Shown here: positions 1 to 7,776 of the stretch, piece by piece | How the letters are laid out: each line of letters starts with the position of its first letter | How positions within the stretch are numbered: the first letter of the stretch is position 1 | Source of the DNA: an uncultured Rikenellaceae bacterium | GTDB lineage: Bacteria; Bacteroidota; Bacteroidia; Bacteroidales; Rikenellaceae | Direction of reading: 5' to 3' | Length of the DNA: 64,000 nt | Assembly (NCBI GenBank): GCA_946486375.1 | Contig: CAMLTW010000009.1 | Coordinates: 1-64,000 of the forward strand | The notes under the pieces: generated by a model | Database searches by the model: none | Told to the model about the DNA's origin: nothing | The model's input: the letters and a program-made list of their open reading frames with translations, nothing else | Translations under genes and position numbers: made by a program

Positions 1-15
1 ACGGTTTTTATGGCA

Positions 16-172
16 GGCGGAAATTAAAAGACGGTTCCGCCTTTCCCGTTGACTTCCACCTCAGGGGCAGTGGGTGCATTAACACTCCACACGGGGGTTC
101 GGAACCGAGACTTGCCGCAGGCAGTCGAGCTCATCGACCGAAGCCCGCGGTCATTTCGCAGAAATGGCGCGG
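16..172 (+). ncRNA. Candidate structured RNA (family not assigned)
   Basis: No protein gene fits here, but the segment is a string of short perfect hairpins: 16-22 with 35-41 (GGCGGAA/TTCCGCC), 70-76 with 83-90 (GTGGGTG/CACTCCAC, one bulge), 96-99 with 103-106, 113-116 with 120-123, and 145-149 plus 152-156 with 162-166 plus 168-172. Such density in GC-rich DNA suggests a folded transcript. I do not see the signature sequences of tmRNA, SRP RNA or RNase P RNA. A 6S-type RNA is possible but is only an impression. The strand is uncertain because hairpins are symmetrical, and the 5' end may lie outside the window. Confidence 0.35.
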
Positions 173-399
173 ATTAAGCGAAGGGAGATAACATGCGTCG
201 GATTGTTTGGAAGAGACCTAAAGGGACAAAAAATACCCGCCACCGGATACATGGCAGGTTTATCACCTGCCGCCGAGTAATTAGAGCATTACAAATATAG
301 GAAAATAATCCGTCCTTCCAAAAGAATCCGGTGTTTTTTAGGAGGAAATGTTGGCAGTGAGACAGCACCCGCAGACGGTTTCTTCCGTCCCTCCCAAAC

Positions 400-1120
400 C
401 CCACTCCCCCGCGTCATTCCGAGGAAAGCCCGCAGGGCTTGACGTGGGAATCTCTGTTTGTTCATTTCTGTCATTATACTTGACAGAGATTAACCCGCCT
501 TCGGCGGTTTCTCGTTGCTCCCGCTCGGCATAGCTCAAATAAATTTAGCTCTGCTCTCGCTTACTCGCAACGCTGCCACGGCTTCTGACGAAGCCTCGCA
601 ATGACGCGGGGGATGAAGGCTTCGGAAAGGCAGGAAAGGCGTTACGATTCCCGAATAACAAAAAGCCCCCGGTTACAACGCGTCATGCTGAGGAGCAACG
701 TCAGTTGCGACGTGAGGATCTCTATCGACTATAATAACGAAAATAGACAGGGATTGCCGCGTCGCTGCGCTCCTCGCAATGACGGGAAGCGATACGGCAG
801 TGTGACGGTCGGAAGGAACTACCCGGCCTTGCGGTTCCCAAATAACAAGAAGTCCCCGGTTACAACGCGTCATGCTGAGGAGCAACGAAGTTGCGACGTG
901 AGCATCCCTGTTTTTTCTTTATGCCGAACAGAGATCCTCACGTCGGGCCTTGCGGCCCTCCTCAGGATGACGCCGTGGGACGAAGGCACGGATGGTTGCG
1001 GGACAGTCGCAATGACGCGGGGTAGTGGGATATGGGTAGTTGTGAGACAACTGGAATGACGCAGGGCGGCGGGGGTGCGGACGGTTGCGGGACAGCTGCA
1101 ATGACACAGGAAGGCAGTAT
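400..1120. repeat. Patch of interspersed repeat copies, both orientations
   Basis: This stretch has no credible gene and is built from related modules. One type runs from AGGGATTGCCGCGTCGC to CTCGCAATGACG (about 749-783). A second reads CGTCATGCTGAGGAGCAACG, at about 681-700 and again at about 869-888. Its inverted partner, GATCCTCACGTCGGGCC to CTCAGGATGACG, is near 930-972. About 55 bp containing GGTTACAACGCGTCATGC is nearly identical between roughly 650-710 and 838-900. Similar TCATTGCGAGGAG-type repeats are known from many bacterial genomes. Related modules recur at about 30300-30670 in this window. Confidence 0.7.
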
Positions 1121-1206
1121 CCGCAACCGATTATGCGCTAACGTTCGTTTCCCGTCGGACGGGAGCTGCAAAAACCGCCGAAAACCGATCTGAAAATACA
1201 CAAGGG

Positions 1207-1229
1207 AGGCTGCCGGAATTCGGCAGCCT
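1207..1229 (-). terminator. Hairpin terminator of the surface lipoprotein gene
   Basis: AGGCTGCCG (1207-1215) pairs perfectly with CGGCAGCCT (1221-1229) around a 5-nt loop. It lies 59 bp past the stop codon of the minus-strand gene ending at 1288. The tract after it on the minus strand is only moderately T-rich, so it may also serve simply as a 3'-end stabiliser. Confidence 0.5.
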
Positions 1230-1287
1230 TCTTCCTCATGCAACCGGAATCTATCCGGAAAAACAGTACCTGTGCCCTGCGGCTTCG

Positions 1288-3315
1288 TTACTGCACTTTC
1301 TCACCGTTATTCGCTTCTTCCACACCCGCCGTGCCGTTATACTTAAGCACCTCGATCGCCTGTTCCCCGGCCGCCAAGTCGTAAGTGATGTTCTCAAACG
1401 ACGCAGTTCCTTCATAAGCCACACCGCTCTTATATCCGGCAAGCACGATACCGTAACCGACGCCGTTCGATCCGCCGCCGTTGAGGGAATAACTTTGCGT
1501 CTCCGCATCGGAAGAAAGGGTAACGTTTTTTACGGCGATATCCGTCTTCTTGACCTCGATGGCGGATTCCCGTTCGCTGTGAATCGAGCCGCCCTCCACA
1601 GTCAGCGTATTTTTATCGCCGTCGGTCTTGTTGGAAAGATAAATACCGCTGTAAAGCCCTGAAATATGTGTATTCGTCACTTTTATGACCGATCCCGGGA
1701 CGGTTCCGTTCTGGGTGATTCCGAACCACCGGTGATGGATCGTCGAATTTCCGACCTCCAGCGTGTGGCCTTTCCCTTCCAAAAGAATACCGGTGACCGC
1801 ACCGCGGATCGTCAGGTTGTCTGCCGTCACGGTATTGTTGCATAACTCTGCGCCTTTCTCATGCGAACCGATGGCTATCGCAATGTTATCCGACTGGATA
1901 CGGACGTTCTGAAGATTCAGGGCAGAGTTTTTGGCATACAGGCGAAGCCCGTTGGTCTGCTCTCCGGTGAATACGAGTTCGCCGCCCTTGACGGTAACTT
2001 CAACCTTGTCGCCCCGTATTTCCATGGTAGCGGCATGCAGGGTTTTGCCGTTCAGATCGAGCGTAAACTTCTTACCGGCGATCACGAGCGGTTCGGGAGA
2101 AATGTAGTCTTTCTGCAGCGTAAATTCGGTTCCGTTCTGCGCAGCAACGGCGAGTTCATCGTAGTAAAGTTTCACGACGCGGGAAACGGATATTTCCCGC
2201 CCCTTTCCGTCGATAAGGGTCACTTTCAGAACGGCCTTCCGGTCTTTCACCCTGACCCGCTTGTTGATAACGACTTTGGCATCGTTGTTACACCTGCCTT
2301 CGGCATCGAAAGTCGGTTTTACGACTTCCACGCCCGTACCTTCCGAACGGGTAAGGACATCCAGATCCATCGCACCGTCTTCGCTCCTTAGTTCGGCCAC
2401 CAATGCCTGGTAATTCGTCATCGTCAGGCCCGAAAGATCGAGGTCGATCGTATCGACTCCGGTCTGCGCCGCAAAGACGTCCAGACCGTCCTTGAATCCG
2501 ACGGACAGCGCGCTGACGCGGGGCAACTCGATCCGTTCCCCGCCTGCGAGCGTGAAGACGACCTTGTCCGGATCGCCGATATCGACGCCGTTTTCAGCGA
2601 ATACCGCATCGCCCTTGTCTCCGGTAGCCCTGACGCCCGTGGAAGTCCAGTTCGCACCGCCGTCGGTCGAAATTTCCCACTCGCCGGTAGTGTCGTCGAT
2701 CCGTACCTTCGGAGCGATGGCGTCGGCACCGGGTTTTCCGTCCGCTCCGGTATCGCCTTTGTCTCCCTTATCTCCGGTATCGCCCTTATCGCCTTTCGGC
2801 CCGGTCGCGGGAATCCTGTCGCCGTTTTCATCGGTCAGGAAATCGACCCCGGCATCCCCGGTTTTAACCGTCCAGTAATAAACGCCATCCGCCTCTTTCA
2901 GACCGATGATCGGGGTTTTACCGTCGGCGCCGTCGATTCCGTCAGCCCCATCCGTTCCGTCGGCTCCATCCGTCCCCTTTTTCCCGTGTCTGATGACGAT
3001 GGGGCTTCCGGCCTGGAAGGTAATCGTATAGCCGACCTCCTCGCCTCCTTCTACGAGCGGAACGACATTCGTAATGAAATTCCTGTTTTCCAGGGCTGCA
3101 ACGAGGGTTTGCAGGGATTGAATGTTCGTATTGACGGACTGTTGCCACGCTTCGAGCGTCGTCACCCGATCCCCCAGGTTTCGGATATCGCCCCGGATTT
3201 GAGCGTCATCGTATTCGTCGTTGCAGGAAAAAAAACTCCAGGCGCAAAAGCACAATAAAAGACATACGATCCTCGTCGCGAAGACCGGACTTCCTATAAA
3301 GAAATGTTTTTTCAT
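1288..3315 (-). CDS. Collagen-repeat surface lipoprotein with C-terminal parallel beta-helix
   Basis: A predicted secreted lipoprotein of 675 residues. A signal peptide runs to Cys31, preceded by SFFS, a Bacteroidota-type lipobox. Residues about 38-78 look like a coiled coil (RNLGDRVTTLEAW). Residues about 85-135 resemble the N-terminal domain found on many Bacteroidales surface lipoproteins (DUF4988 / PL29-lyase N-terminal type). Collagen-like Gly-X-Y repeats occupy about 114-132 and 172-198, rich in GAD and GDKGDT triplets. From about residue 400 on, repeated short beta-strand motifs suggest a right-handed parallel beta-helix, as in many glycan-binding or glycan-cleaving proteins. No catalytic residues can be named, so the substrate is unknown. 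The gene stands alone, with a 122-bp palindrome upstream of its start. Confidence 0.75.
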   Translation of the reverse strand: MKKHFFIGSPVFATRIVCLLLCFCAWSFFSCNDEYDDAQIRGDIRNLGDRVTTLEAWQQSVNTNIQSLQTLVAALENRNFITNVVPLVEGGEEVGYTITFQAGSPIVIRHGKKGTDGADGTDGADGIDGADGKTPIIGLKEADGVYYWTVKTGDAGVDFLTDENGDRIPATGPKGDKGDTGDKGDKGDTGADGKPGADAIAPKVRIDDTTGEWEISTDGGANWTSTGVRATGDKGDAVFAENGVDIGDPDKVVFTLAGGERIELPRVSALSVGFKDGLDVFAAQTGVDTIDLDLSGLTMTNYQALVAELRSEDGAMDLDVLTRSEGTGVEVVKPTFDAEGRCNNDAKVVINKRVRVKDRKAVLKVTLIDGKGREISVSRVVKLYYDELAVAAQNGTEFTLQKDYISPEPLVIAGKKFTLDLNGKTLHAATMEIRGDKVEVTVKGGELVFTGEQTNGLRLYAKNSALNLQNVRIQSDNIAIAIGSHEKGAELCNNTVTADNLTIRGAVTGILLEGKGHTLEVGNSTIHHRWFGITQNGTVPGSVIKVTNTHISGLYSGIYLSNKTDGDKNTLTVEGGSIHSERESAIEVKKTDIAVKNVTLSSDAETQSYSLNGGGSNGVGYGIVLAGYKSGVAYEGTASFENITYDLAAGEQAIEVLKYNGTAGVEEANNGEKVQ

Positions 3316-3391
3316 GATTCAAAGCAACGTCTTCCCAGTTCCGCGAAAGACCTTTTTAAACACCGAAGCGTGGAACTGCAATGCCCACTTC

Positions 3392-3513
3392 GTAAGTCAG
3401 AGGTCCTGAGAAAACCCGTAGTACCGATATGGGGATAGCAGCCCACGCTATAGCGTGAGAACCACTATGCCATCCTTGTACCACGTTCGAAATTTCTCAG
3501 GTTCCTAACTTAC
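3392..3513. repeat. 122-bp near-perfect palindrome (MITE-like or long hairpin)
   Basis: The two halves mirror each other along almost their full length. The ends are GTAAGTCAG and CTAACTTAC, followed inwards by CCTGAGAAA / TTTCTCAGG, then short matched blocks (ATATGG/CCAT, GATAG/CTAT), and at the centre CACGCTATAGCGTG (3444-3457). It starts 77 bp upstream of the start codon of the minus-strand lipoprotein gene, so it may be transcribed into the leader as one long hairpin. Size and shape fit a non-autonomous miniature element. An invertible promoter segment is less likely because the interior is itself palindromic. Confidence 0.7.
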
Positions 3514-3576
3514 AAGATAAGCATAACGCTTCTTTCTTTTCAATATGTCTTGGAGAGAGTCGACTCGGTCCAGGTA

Positions 3577-3584
3577 CAAATGTA
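3577..3584 (-). promoter_or_regulatory. Possible -7 box (TACATTTG) for the surface lipoprotein
   Basis: On the minus strand 3577-3584 reads TACATTTG and matches the Bacteroidota TAnnTTTG -7 element. No clear -33 TTTG lies 19-21 bp upstream, so support is weak. A transcript starting here would carry the whole palindrome at 3392-3513 in its leader. Confidence 0.35.
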
Positions 3585-3714
3585 GAAAAATGTCGGAATA
3601 TACCGCAGGGTTATTGCAATTATCTTTGCTCGAAATGCAAAATACGACGGGTTCTCCAACCGGCAGGAACGCAGGAGACAGCCGAAGTTTCAGGAACTCG
3701 TTCCCGGAAGGAAT

Positions 3715-3750
3715 AAAAAATCAGCTTTCTCCCGAACGGAACCGTTCGGG
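3715..3750 (-). terminator. Rho-independent terminator of the argS-pse transcript
   Basis: CCCGAACGG (3731-3739) and CCGTTCGGG (3742-3750) form a 9-bp stem. On the minus strand it is followed within about 10 nt by six T residues (3715-3720). It lies 20 bp past the stop of the acetyltransferase gene, the last gene of this minus-strand run. Confidence 0.8.
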
Positions 3751-3770
3751 ACTGCCGGAAACGGCCCGGT

Positions 3771-4490
3771 CTACTTTAAATCGGAACTCCCGAATTTTTC
3801 GATAAAGGCTTCGGGGTCGGAAAAGTATCGCTCTACGTCCTGCAAACGTTCCGGCGGCCAGTTCCACCAGGCGATGCGCTCCAACGCCTCGATCTGCTCC
3901 GGAGCGAACCGGTACCGGAGAATCCGGGCCGGAACGCCGCCCGCCACCGCATAGGGCGGAATATCCCGCGTCACTACGGCTCCGGCGGCGATCACCGCCC
4001 CGTCTCCGACCGTCACCCCGTCCAGAATCATCACCCGCGCCCCGATGAACACGTCGTTCCCGATGCGAACCGGACGGTACTCTTCGAGCTTGTTTTCTGT
4101 GCAAAAGGTCATGCCGTTTTGCCGTCGCACGGAATAGAAGGCCGGGGAAGTGCTCAGTCCGTCCACCGGATGGATGCCCCATCCGCAAATAAAGTCGGGG
4201 CCGATGGAACAGAATTTTCCGATTTCGGTATGCTGCACCGAAGCGCTGCCTCCGAAGTAAGTGTAATCCCCAACGGTCGAACCGGAAACCTTGCAAAGAC
4301 CGTGAAATTTTACCCGTCGTCCGATCCGGTTCCGGAATCCGTAGGTATGCACCGTCCGGAGCATCAGGCTGTTGTTGCCCAGACGCCGCAGCACGGCGCA
4401 AAAAGGCCGGGCGAGCTTCCAGAAAAGCCCCGTTCGGGGAGGGCGTCCCGGCACCGTGTGAGCGGAAGTTTGCGTTTCGTTCTTCTTCAT
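3771..4490 (-). CDS. Hexapeptide-repeat (LbetaH) O-/N-acetyltransferase
   Basis: A 239-residue protein of the left-handed beta-helix acyltransferase superfamily. Hexapeptide repeats such as [13 protein letters not shown] and [13 protein letters not shown] make up residues about 60-190. The inserted loop and the motif PARILRYRF resemble xenobiotic/sugar acetyltransferases, which use acetyl-CoA. I chose the ATG at 4490 because it directly follows the pseI stop (4507); a longer upstream frame would overlap pseI. As last gene of the pse run it may acetylate pseudaminic acid or another surface sugar. That role is inferred from position only. Confidence 0.8.
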   Translation of the reverse strand: MKKNETQTSAHTVPGRPPRTGLFWKLARPFCAVLRRLGNNSLMLRTVHTYGFRNRIGRRVKFHGLCKVSGSTVGDYTYFGGSASVQHTEIGKFCSIGPDFICGWGIHPVDGLSTSPAFYSVRRQNGMTFCTENKLEEYRPVRIGNDVFIGARVMILDGVTVGDGAVIAAGAVVTRDIPPYAVAGGVPARILRYRFAPEQIEALERIAWWNWPPERLQDVERYFSDPEAFIEKFGSSDLK

Positions 4491-4506
4491 CGTTCGGGTC
4501 AAAAAG

Positions 4507-5550
4507 TTACAGTTCCACGGCATCGGGCGTCAACGGCGTTCCCCGCTTCAGGTCGCGGGTCACCCGTTTGCCGATCAGCACCGGCAGGTACTTGGGAGGC
4601 ATCCCGTCCGACGGCCGTACCGAACGGACGTTCCGGGCAGTGATTTCCTCCCCGGCCTGCATGTCCTCGGCCACGAACAGCGACCGGGCGAATTTCCGGT
4701 TCCGCTTCGCCCGTTCCGTCAGCTCGTAGGTAACCGTTCCCAACGCCTGTTCCGCTTCCCGCACGGCCCGCACCATCCCTGCGAACTCTTCCGGTTCGAG
4801 GGAAAAAGCCGCGTCCGGCCCTCCCGCTTTCCGGTCGAGGGTCAGGTGTTTTTCCACGATCCGCGCACCGAGCGCCACTCCGGCCACAGGCACCGTCGTT
4901 CCGCACGTATGGTCGGACACTCCCGTCGTCACGCCGAAATGCTCCCGCATATGGGTCAACGTCAGCAAATTCGCCTCCTGCGGGCTTGCCGGGTAAGCGG
5001 AAGTGCATTTCAGCAGCGCCGCCTGTTCGTTTCCCGCGCGGCGGCAGGCGTTGAGGGCCTCCGCAATTTCCTCATAAGTCGCGATGCCCGTGGAAATCAG
5101 CATCGGCTTTCCTTTGGAAGCCGCGTATTCGATCAACGGAATGTCGGTGATTTCGAAACTGGCGATCTTGTAGGCCGGCACGTCCAGCCCTTCCAGAAAA
5201 TCGACCGCCGTAAAATCGAAAGGAGAGGAAAAGCAGATCAAACCTTCTTCCCGGGCGATCCGCATCAGTTCCGGATGCCACTCCCAGGGAGTATGGGCTT
5301 CCTCGTACAGCCGGTGAAGGGTCATTCCATCCCACAAGGTGCCGTGACCGATCCGGAAATAGGCGTTGTCGCAGTCCAGCGTAATGGTGTCCGCCGTGTA
5401 GGTCTGCAGTTTCACGGCATCGGCCCCCGCCCTCGCGGCGGCCCGAACCGTTTCGGCGGCCCGCTCGAAGCTGCCGTTGTGGTTGGCCGAAAGCTCGGCG
5501 ATGACAAACGTTTTTCCGGGGTCGATTTCCCGGTCTGCGATCTTAAACAT
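4507..5550 (-). CDS. pseI: Pseudaminic acid synthase
   Basis: A 347-residue enzyme of the NeuB/PseI family, which condenses phosphoenolpyruvate with a 6-deoxy-diacetamido-hexose to give a nonulosonic acid. The NeuB barrel covers residues about 12-270 with [27 protein letters not shown] and [12 protein letters not shown] (antifreeze-like) domain follows at about 285-347. The pattern [19 protein letters not shown] resembles PseI more than sialic acid NeuB. The ATG at 5550 overlaps the end of pseG by 8 bp and begins directly before the conserved barrel; a frame extending further upstream lacks family similarity. It acts in the cytoplasm between PseG and PseF. Confidence 0.88.
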   Translation of the reverse strand: MFKIADREIDPGKTFVIAELSANHNGSFERAAETVRAAARAGADAVKLQTYTADTITLDCDNAYFRIGHGTLWDGMTLHRLYEEAHTPWEWHPELMRIAREEGLICFSSPFDFTAVDFLEGLDVPAYKIASFEITDIPLIEYAASKGKPMLISTGIATYEEIAEALNACRRAGNEQAALLKCTSAYPASPQEANLLTLTHMREHFGVTTGVSDHTCGTTVPVAGVALGARIVEKHLTLDRKAGGPDAAFSLEPEEFAGMVRAVREAEQALGTVTYELTERAKRNRKFARSLFVAEDMQAGEEITARNVRSVRPSDGMPPKYLPVLIGKRVTRDLKRGTPLTPDAVEL

Positions 5551-6979
5551 GCTTTCCGTAAGTATATTTGAAAACGTTTTCTCCCGTCTTTCCGACAGGC
5601 CGATAGCCGGCTTTTTCGAAACTCCGCCGCGATGCCCGGTTCTCCGCCTTGATGTAAGCGACAACCTCCGGTGCACGGGGATACTCCGCCCGAAAAACCG
5701 CCAGCGCCCGTTTCAGCAGTACCGGCCCCAATCCGTATCCCCGGAACGGAGCGGCCAGTCCGATGCTCGTCACCGTCTCTCCTTCCTCCACGTCGAACCG
5801 CACCTGCCCGGCCAGTTTCCCGTCCACGCGGAAAACCAGCAGCAGGACGGACGGATTTTCCAAGACCCGTTTCAACCACTTCCGATGGGTTTCCAGCGGG
5901 ATCGGCTCCGAATGGAAGGAGGCAGCCCGCACCACGGGATCGTTCGCCAGCCCGAACAGGGGCATCAGGTCTTCTTCTTCCGCTTTCCGCACCGACAGCT
6001 TCCGGGCATACGCGGCTCCGAGCGCCGCCCGGGCGATCCGCACGGCTCCCCGACCGTCCACATGCGACTGTCCGATCCGTGCGATCCGTTCCCGTTCCCC
6101 GACCGGCAACAGCCTTTCCAGTGCAGGCGCCAGACCGTCCAATGTCACGGCTCCTGCGATAAAACCGGCCTCCGTCCAGTTCCGGATGTTGTCGGTCTGG
6201 TTTTCGGCCACCTGAAAAACCACGGACGGGACGCCGCACCGGGCCAGTTCGTTGAGGGTTTGACCCGCCGCCGAAACCGCCGCGTCGCATTTCTCCATCA
6301 GCCTCCGCATTTCCCGTGCCGGAAGGTTTTCGTAAAACGTCGTCCGCTCGTCCGCCGCCCGTTCCGCTTCCTTCCGCGTAACCGCCGCGCTTCCCATGAC
6401 CACGTGTTTTTCCCAGGCGGGAAACCGCCGCGCCAGCATGTCGAGCACGCCCGGAGTCAGTCCCAGCACGTCGCTCCCGCCCATCGTCACCAGCACTTTA
6501 CCGATTTGTGGAGCGATCCGTTTCGGGGGTACCTCCCGGAATTCCTCCCGCAGGATGATGTAATCGGCTCCCAGCAGGTAACGGCTTTCTTTACGGCACC
6601 GATAGGGCATCCGTTCGGCAAGCATCGTCCCGTTCGCCACGATTCCCGGCGGATAATCCAGCCGCATGTAATCGTCTATCCAAACCCGCACTCCAGCCGC
6701 CCGTGCTGCCGCTTCGTAAATTTCCAAAGGAGCCCGGTAAGAATCCACCACGACGATGTCCACCCCCGCCAGCAATCCGGTCAATCTTTCCGGTTCCCGC
6801 ACCCAGTCGAAAAAATGGGCCCGCTTTCCCTGCAACAGCCGCCGGGCCGCCTCGCCGCCGGACACGACGAACTCCGCCTCGTGTCCCAGCGTGCGAAACG
6901 CTTCCCACAAAGCGGTGCACCGGCCGATGTGTCCCAGCCCGGTCTCTGCCGTACCTTCCGTAACGATCCGGATTTTCAT
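5543..6979 (-). CDS. pseG: PseG-type UDP-sugar hydrolase fused to a GNAT acetyltransferase
   Basis: A 478-residue two-domain protein. Residues 1 to about 310 match PseG, the GT-B-fold hydrolase that removes UDP from UDP-2,4-diacetamido-trideoxy-altrose: an N-terminal GLGHIGRC loop, VVVDSY, VTMGGSD and AGQTLNELARCGVPS. Residues about 325-478 form a GNAT domain of PseH type (ANDPVVRAASF, FRGYGLGPVLLKRAL, ENRASRRSFEKAGYRPVG), expected to acetylate the C4 amine of the precursor. The ATG at 6979 opens the characteristic MKIRIVTEG strand; the frame upstream is unrelated. One polypeptide thus carries two consecutive steps done by separate proteins in Campylobacter. The order F, G/H, I follows the pathway backwards. 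Confidence 0.87.
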   Translation of the reverse strand: MKIRIVTEGTAETGLGHIGRCTALWEAFRTLGHEAEFVVSGGEAARRLLQGKRAHFFDWVREPERLTGLLAGVDIVVVDSYRAPLEIYEAAARAAGVRVWIDDYMRLDYPPGIVANGTMLAERMPYRCRKESRYLLGADYIILREEFREVPPKRIAPQIGKVLVTMGGSDVLGLTPGVLDMLARRFPAWEKHVVMGSAAVTRKEAERAADERTTFYENLPAREMRRLMEKCDAAVSAAGQTLNELARCGVPSVVFQVAENQTDNIRNWTEAGFIAGAVTLDGLAPALERLLPVGERERIARIGQSHVDGRGAVRIARAALGAAYARKLSVRKAEEEDLMPLFGLANDPVVRAASFHSEPIPLETHRKWLKRVLENPSVLLLVFRVDGKLAGQVRFDVEEGETVTSIGLAAPFRGYGLGPVLLKRALAVFRAEYPRAPEVVAYIKAENRASRRSFEKAGYRPVGKTGENVFKYTYGKHV

Positions 6980-7047
6980 AAGCGTACCGGGCCGAAAACC
7001 CGGAAAGGAATTTGTTTTTTCGATATCGCGTTCGCCGGCCCCCGGCC

Positions 7048-7752
7048 TTATTTTTCCCGAAGCAGGCGATATTTGAGTTCCGCCATCGCCCAGTCTTCCG
7101 GCGTATCGATGTCCTGCACCTCCGTTTCCGGCAGGACGATGGCCCCGGAACGGGCGGCGAACAGCGTTCCCTGCCGCCGGAACCGATCCGTCCGCATCCA
7201 GTAGAACTGTCCGCTGTCGTGGTACCTCGGCTCCAGATCCTGCGACCGGCTCCGGGCGTATTCGGGCCAGACCATCGACACCCTTCCCTCCTCCTCTTCT
7301 CCCGCTGCGATCCGCAGGCACCGCTGCACGGGATACCCGAAGCGCACCACCGGAAAAACCGAATCGTAATCCCACCGGGTCATCAGCCGCCACGCTTCCT
7401 CCAGCCGCTCCCCCCTCAGCAACGGAGCCGTCGCCAGCAAACAGCAAAAAGCATCGAACCGTTCTCCGCGCTTTTCGTACTCATCCAGTACCTCGGCGAT
7501 GACATCGGACAACGCCGCATGATCGTCCGCCGTCGCCGCGCTCCTCACAAAAGGCACCTTCGCACCGTACCGCTCCGCCGTCTCCGCGATTTCCGGGTCG
7601 TCGGTCGAAACCATCACCTCGTCGAACAGACCGCTTTCGAGCGCCGTTTCCACGGAATAGGCCAGCATGGGCTTTCCCAGAAAAGGTTTCACGTTCTTCC
7701 GGGGAATCCGTTTGCTTCCGCCCCGGGCCGGAATGATCGCCAGACGCTTCAT
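7048..7752 (-). CDS. pseF: Pseudaminic acid cytidylyltransferase
   Basis: A 234-residue CMP-sugar synthetase. The nucleotide-binding start IIPARGGSKRIPRKN is intact, followed by STDDPEIAE and LLATAPLLRG, and the C-terminal RYHDSGQFYW pattern typical of PseF and its Leg relatives. It activates the nonulosonic acid with CTP for transfer to surface glycans or protein. It begins 24 bp after argS and is probably cotranscribed with it. The next gene downstream is the pseG fusion. The choice of Pse over Leg or Neu depends mainly on the neighbouring PseG and PseI. Confidence 0.85.
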   Translation of the reverse strand: MKRLAIIPARGGSKRIPRKNVKPFLGKPMLAYSVETALESGLFDEVMVSTDDPEIAETAERYGAKVPFVRSAATADDHAALSDVIAEVLDEYEKRGERFDAFCCLLATAPLLRGERLEEAWRLMTRWDYDSVFPVVRFGYPVQRCLRIAAGEEEEGRVSMVWPEYARSRSQDLEPRYHDSGQFYWMRTDRFRRQGTLFAARSGAIVLPETEVQDIDTPEDWAMAELKYRLLREK

Positions 7753-7776
7753 GTCGTTCGCCTTATGCCGTGCCGC

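Noticed and set aside
601..1059. A 152-codon open frame
   Set aside because: It runs through the interspersed repeats, so its peptide repeats follow the DNA repeats rather than protein constraint.
2740..2990. Short tandem repeats that could suggest a CRISPR array
   Set aside because: They encode Gly-X-Y collagen-like triplets in frame inside a lipoprotein gene; no uniform repeats and spacers.
3392..3513. Invertible promoter (phase-variation switch)
   Set aside because: The interior is itself palindromic, so inversion would change little; no invertase gene is near. Long reads could still overturn this.
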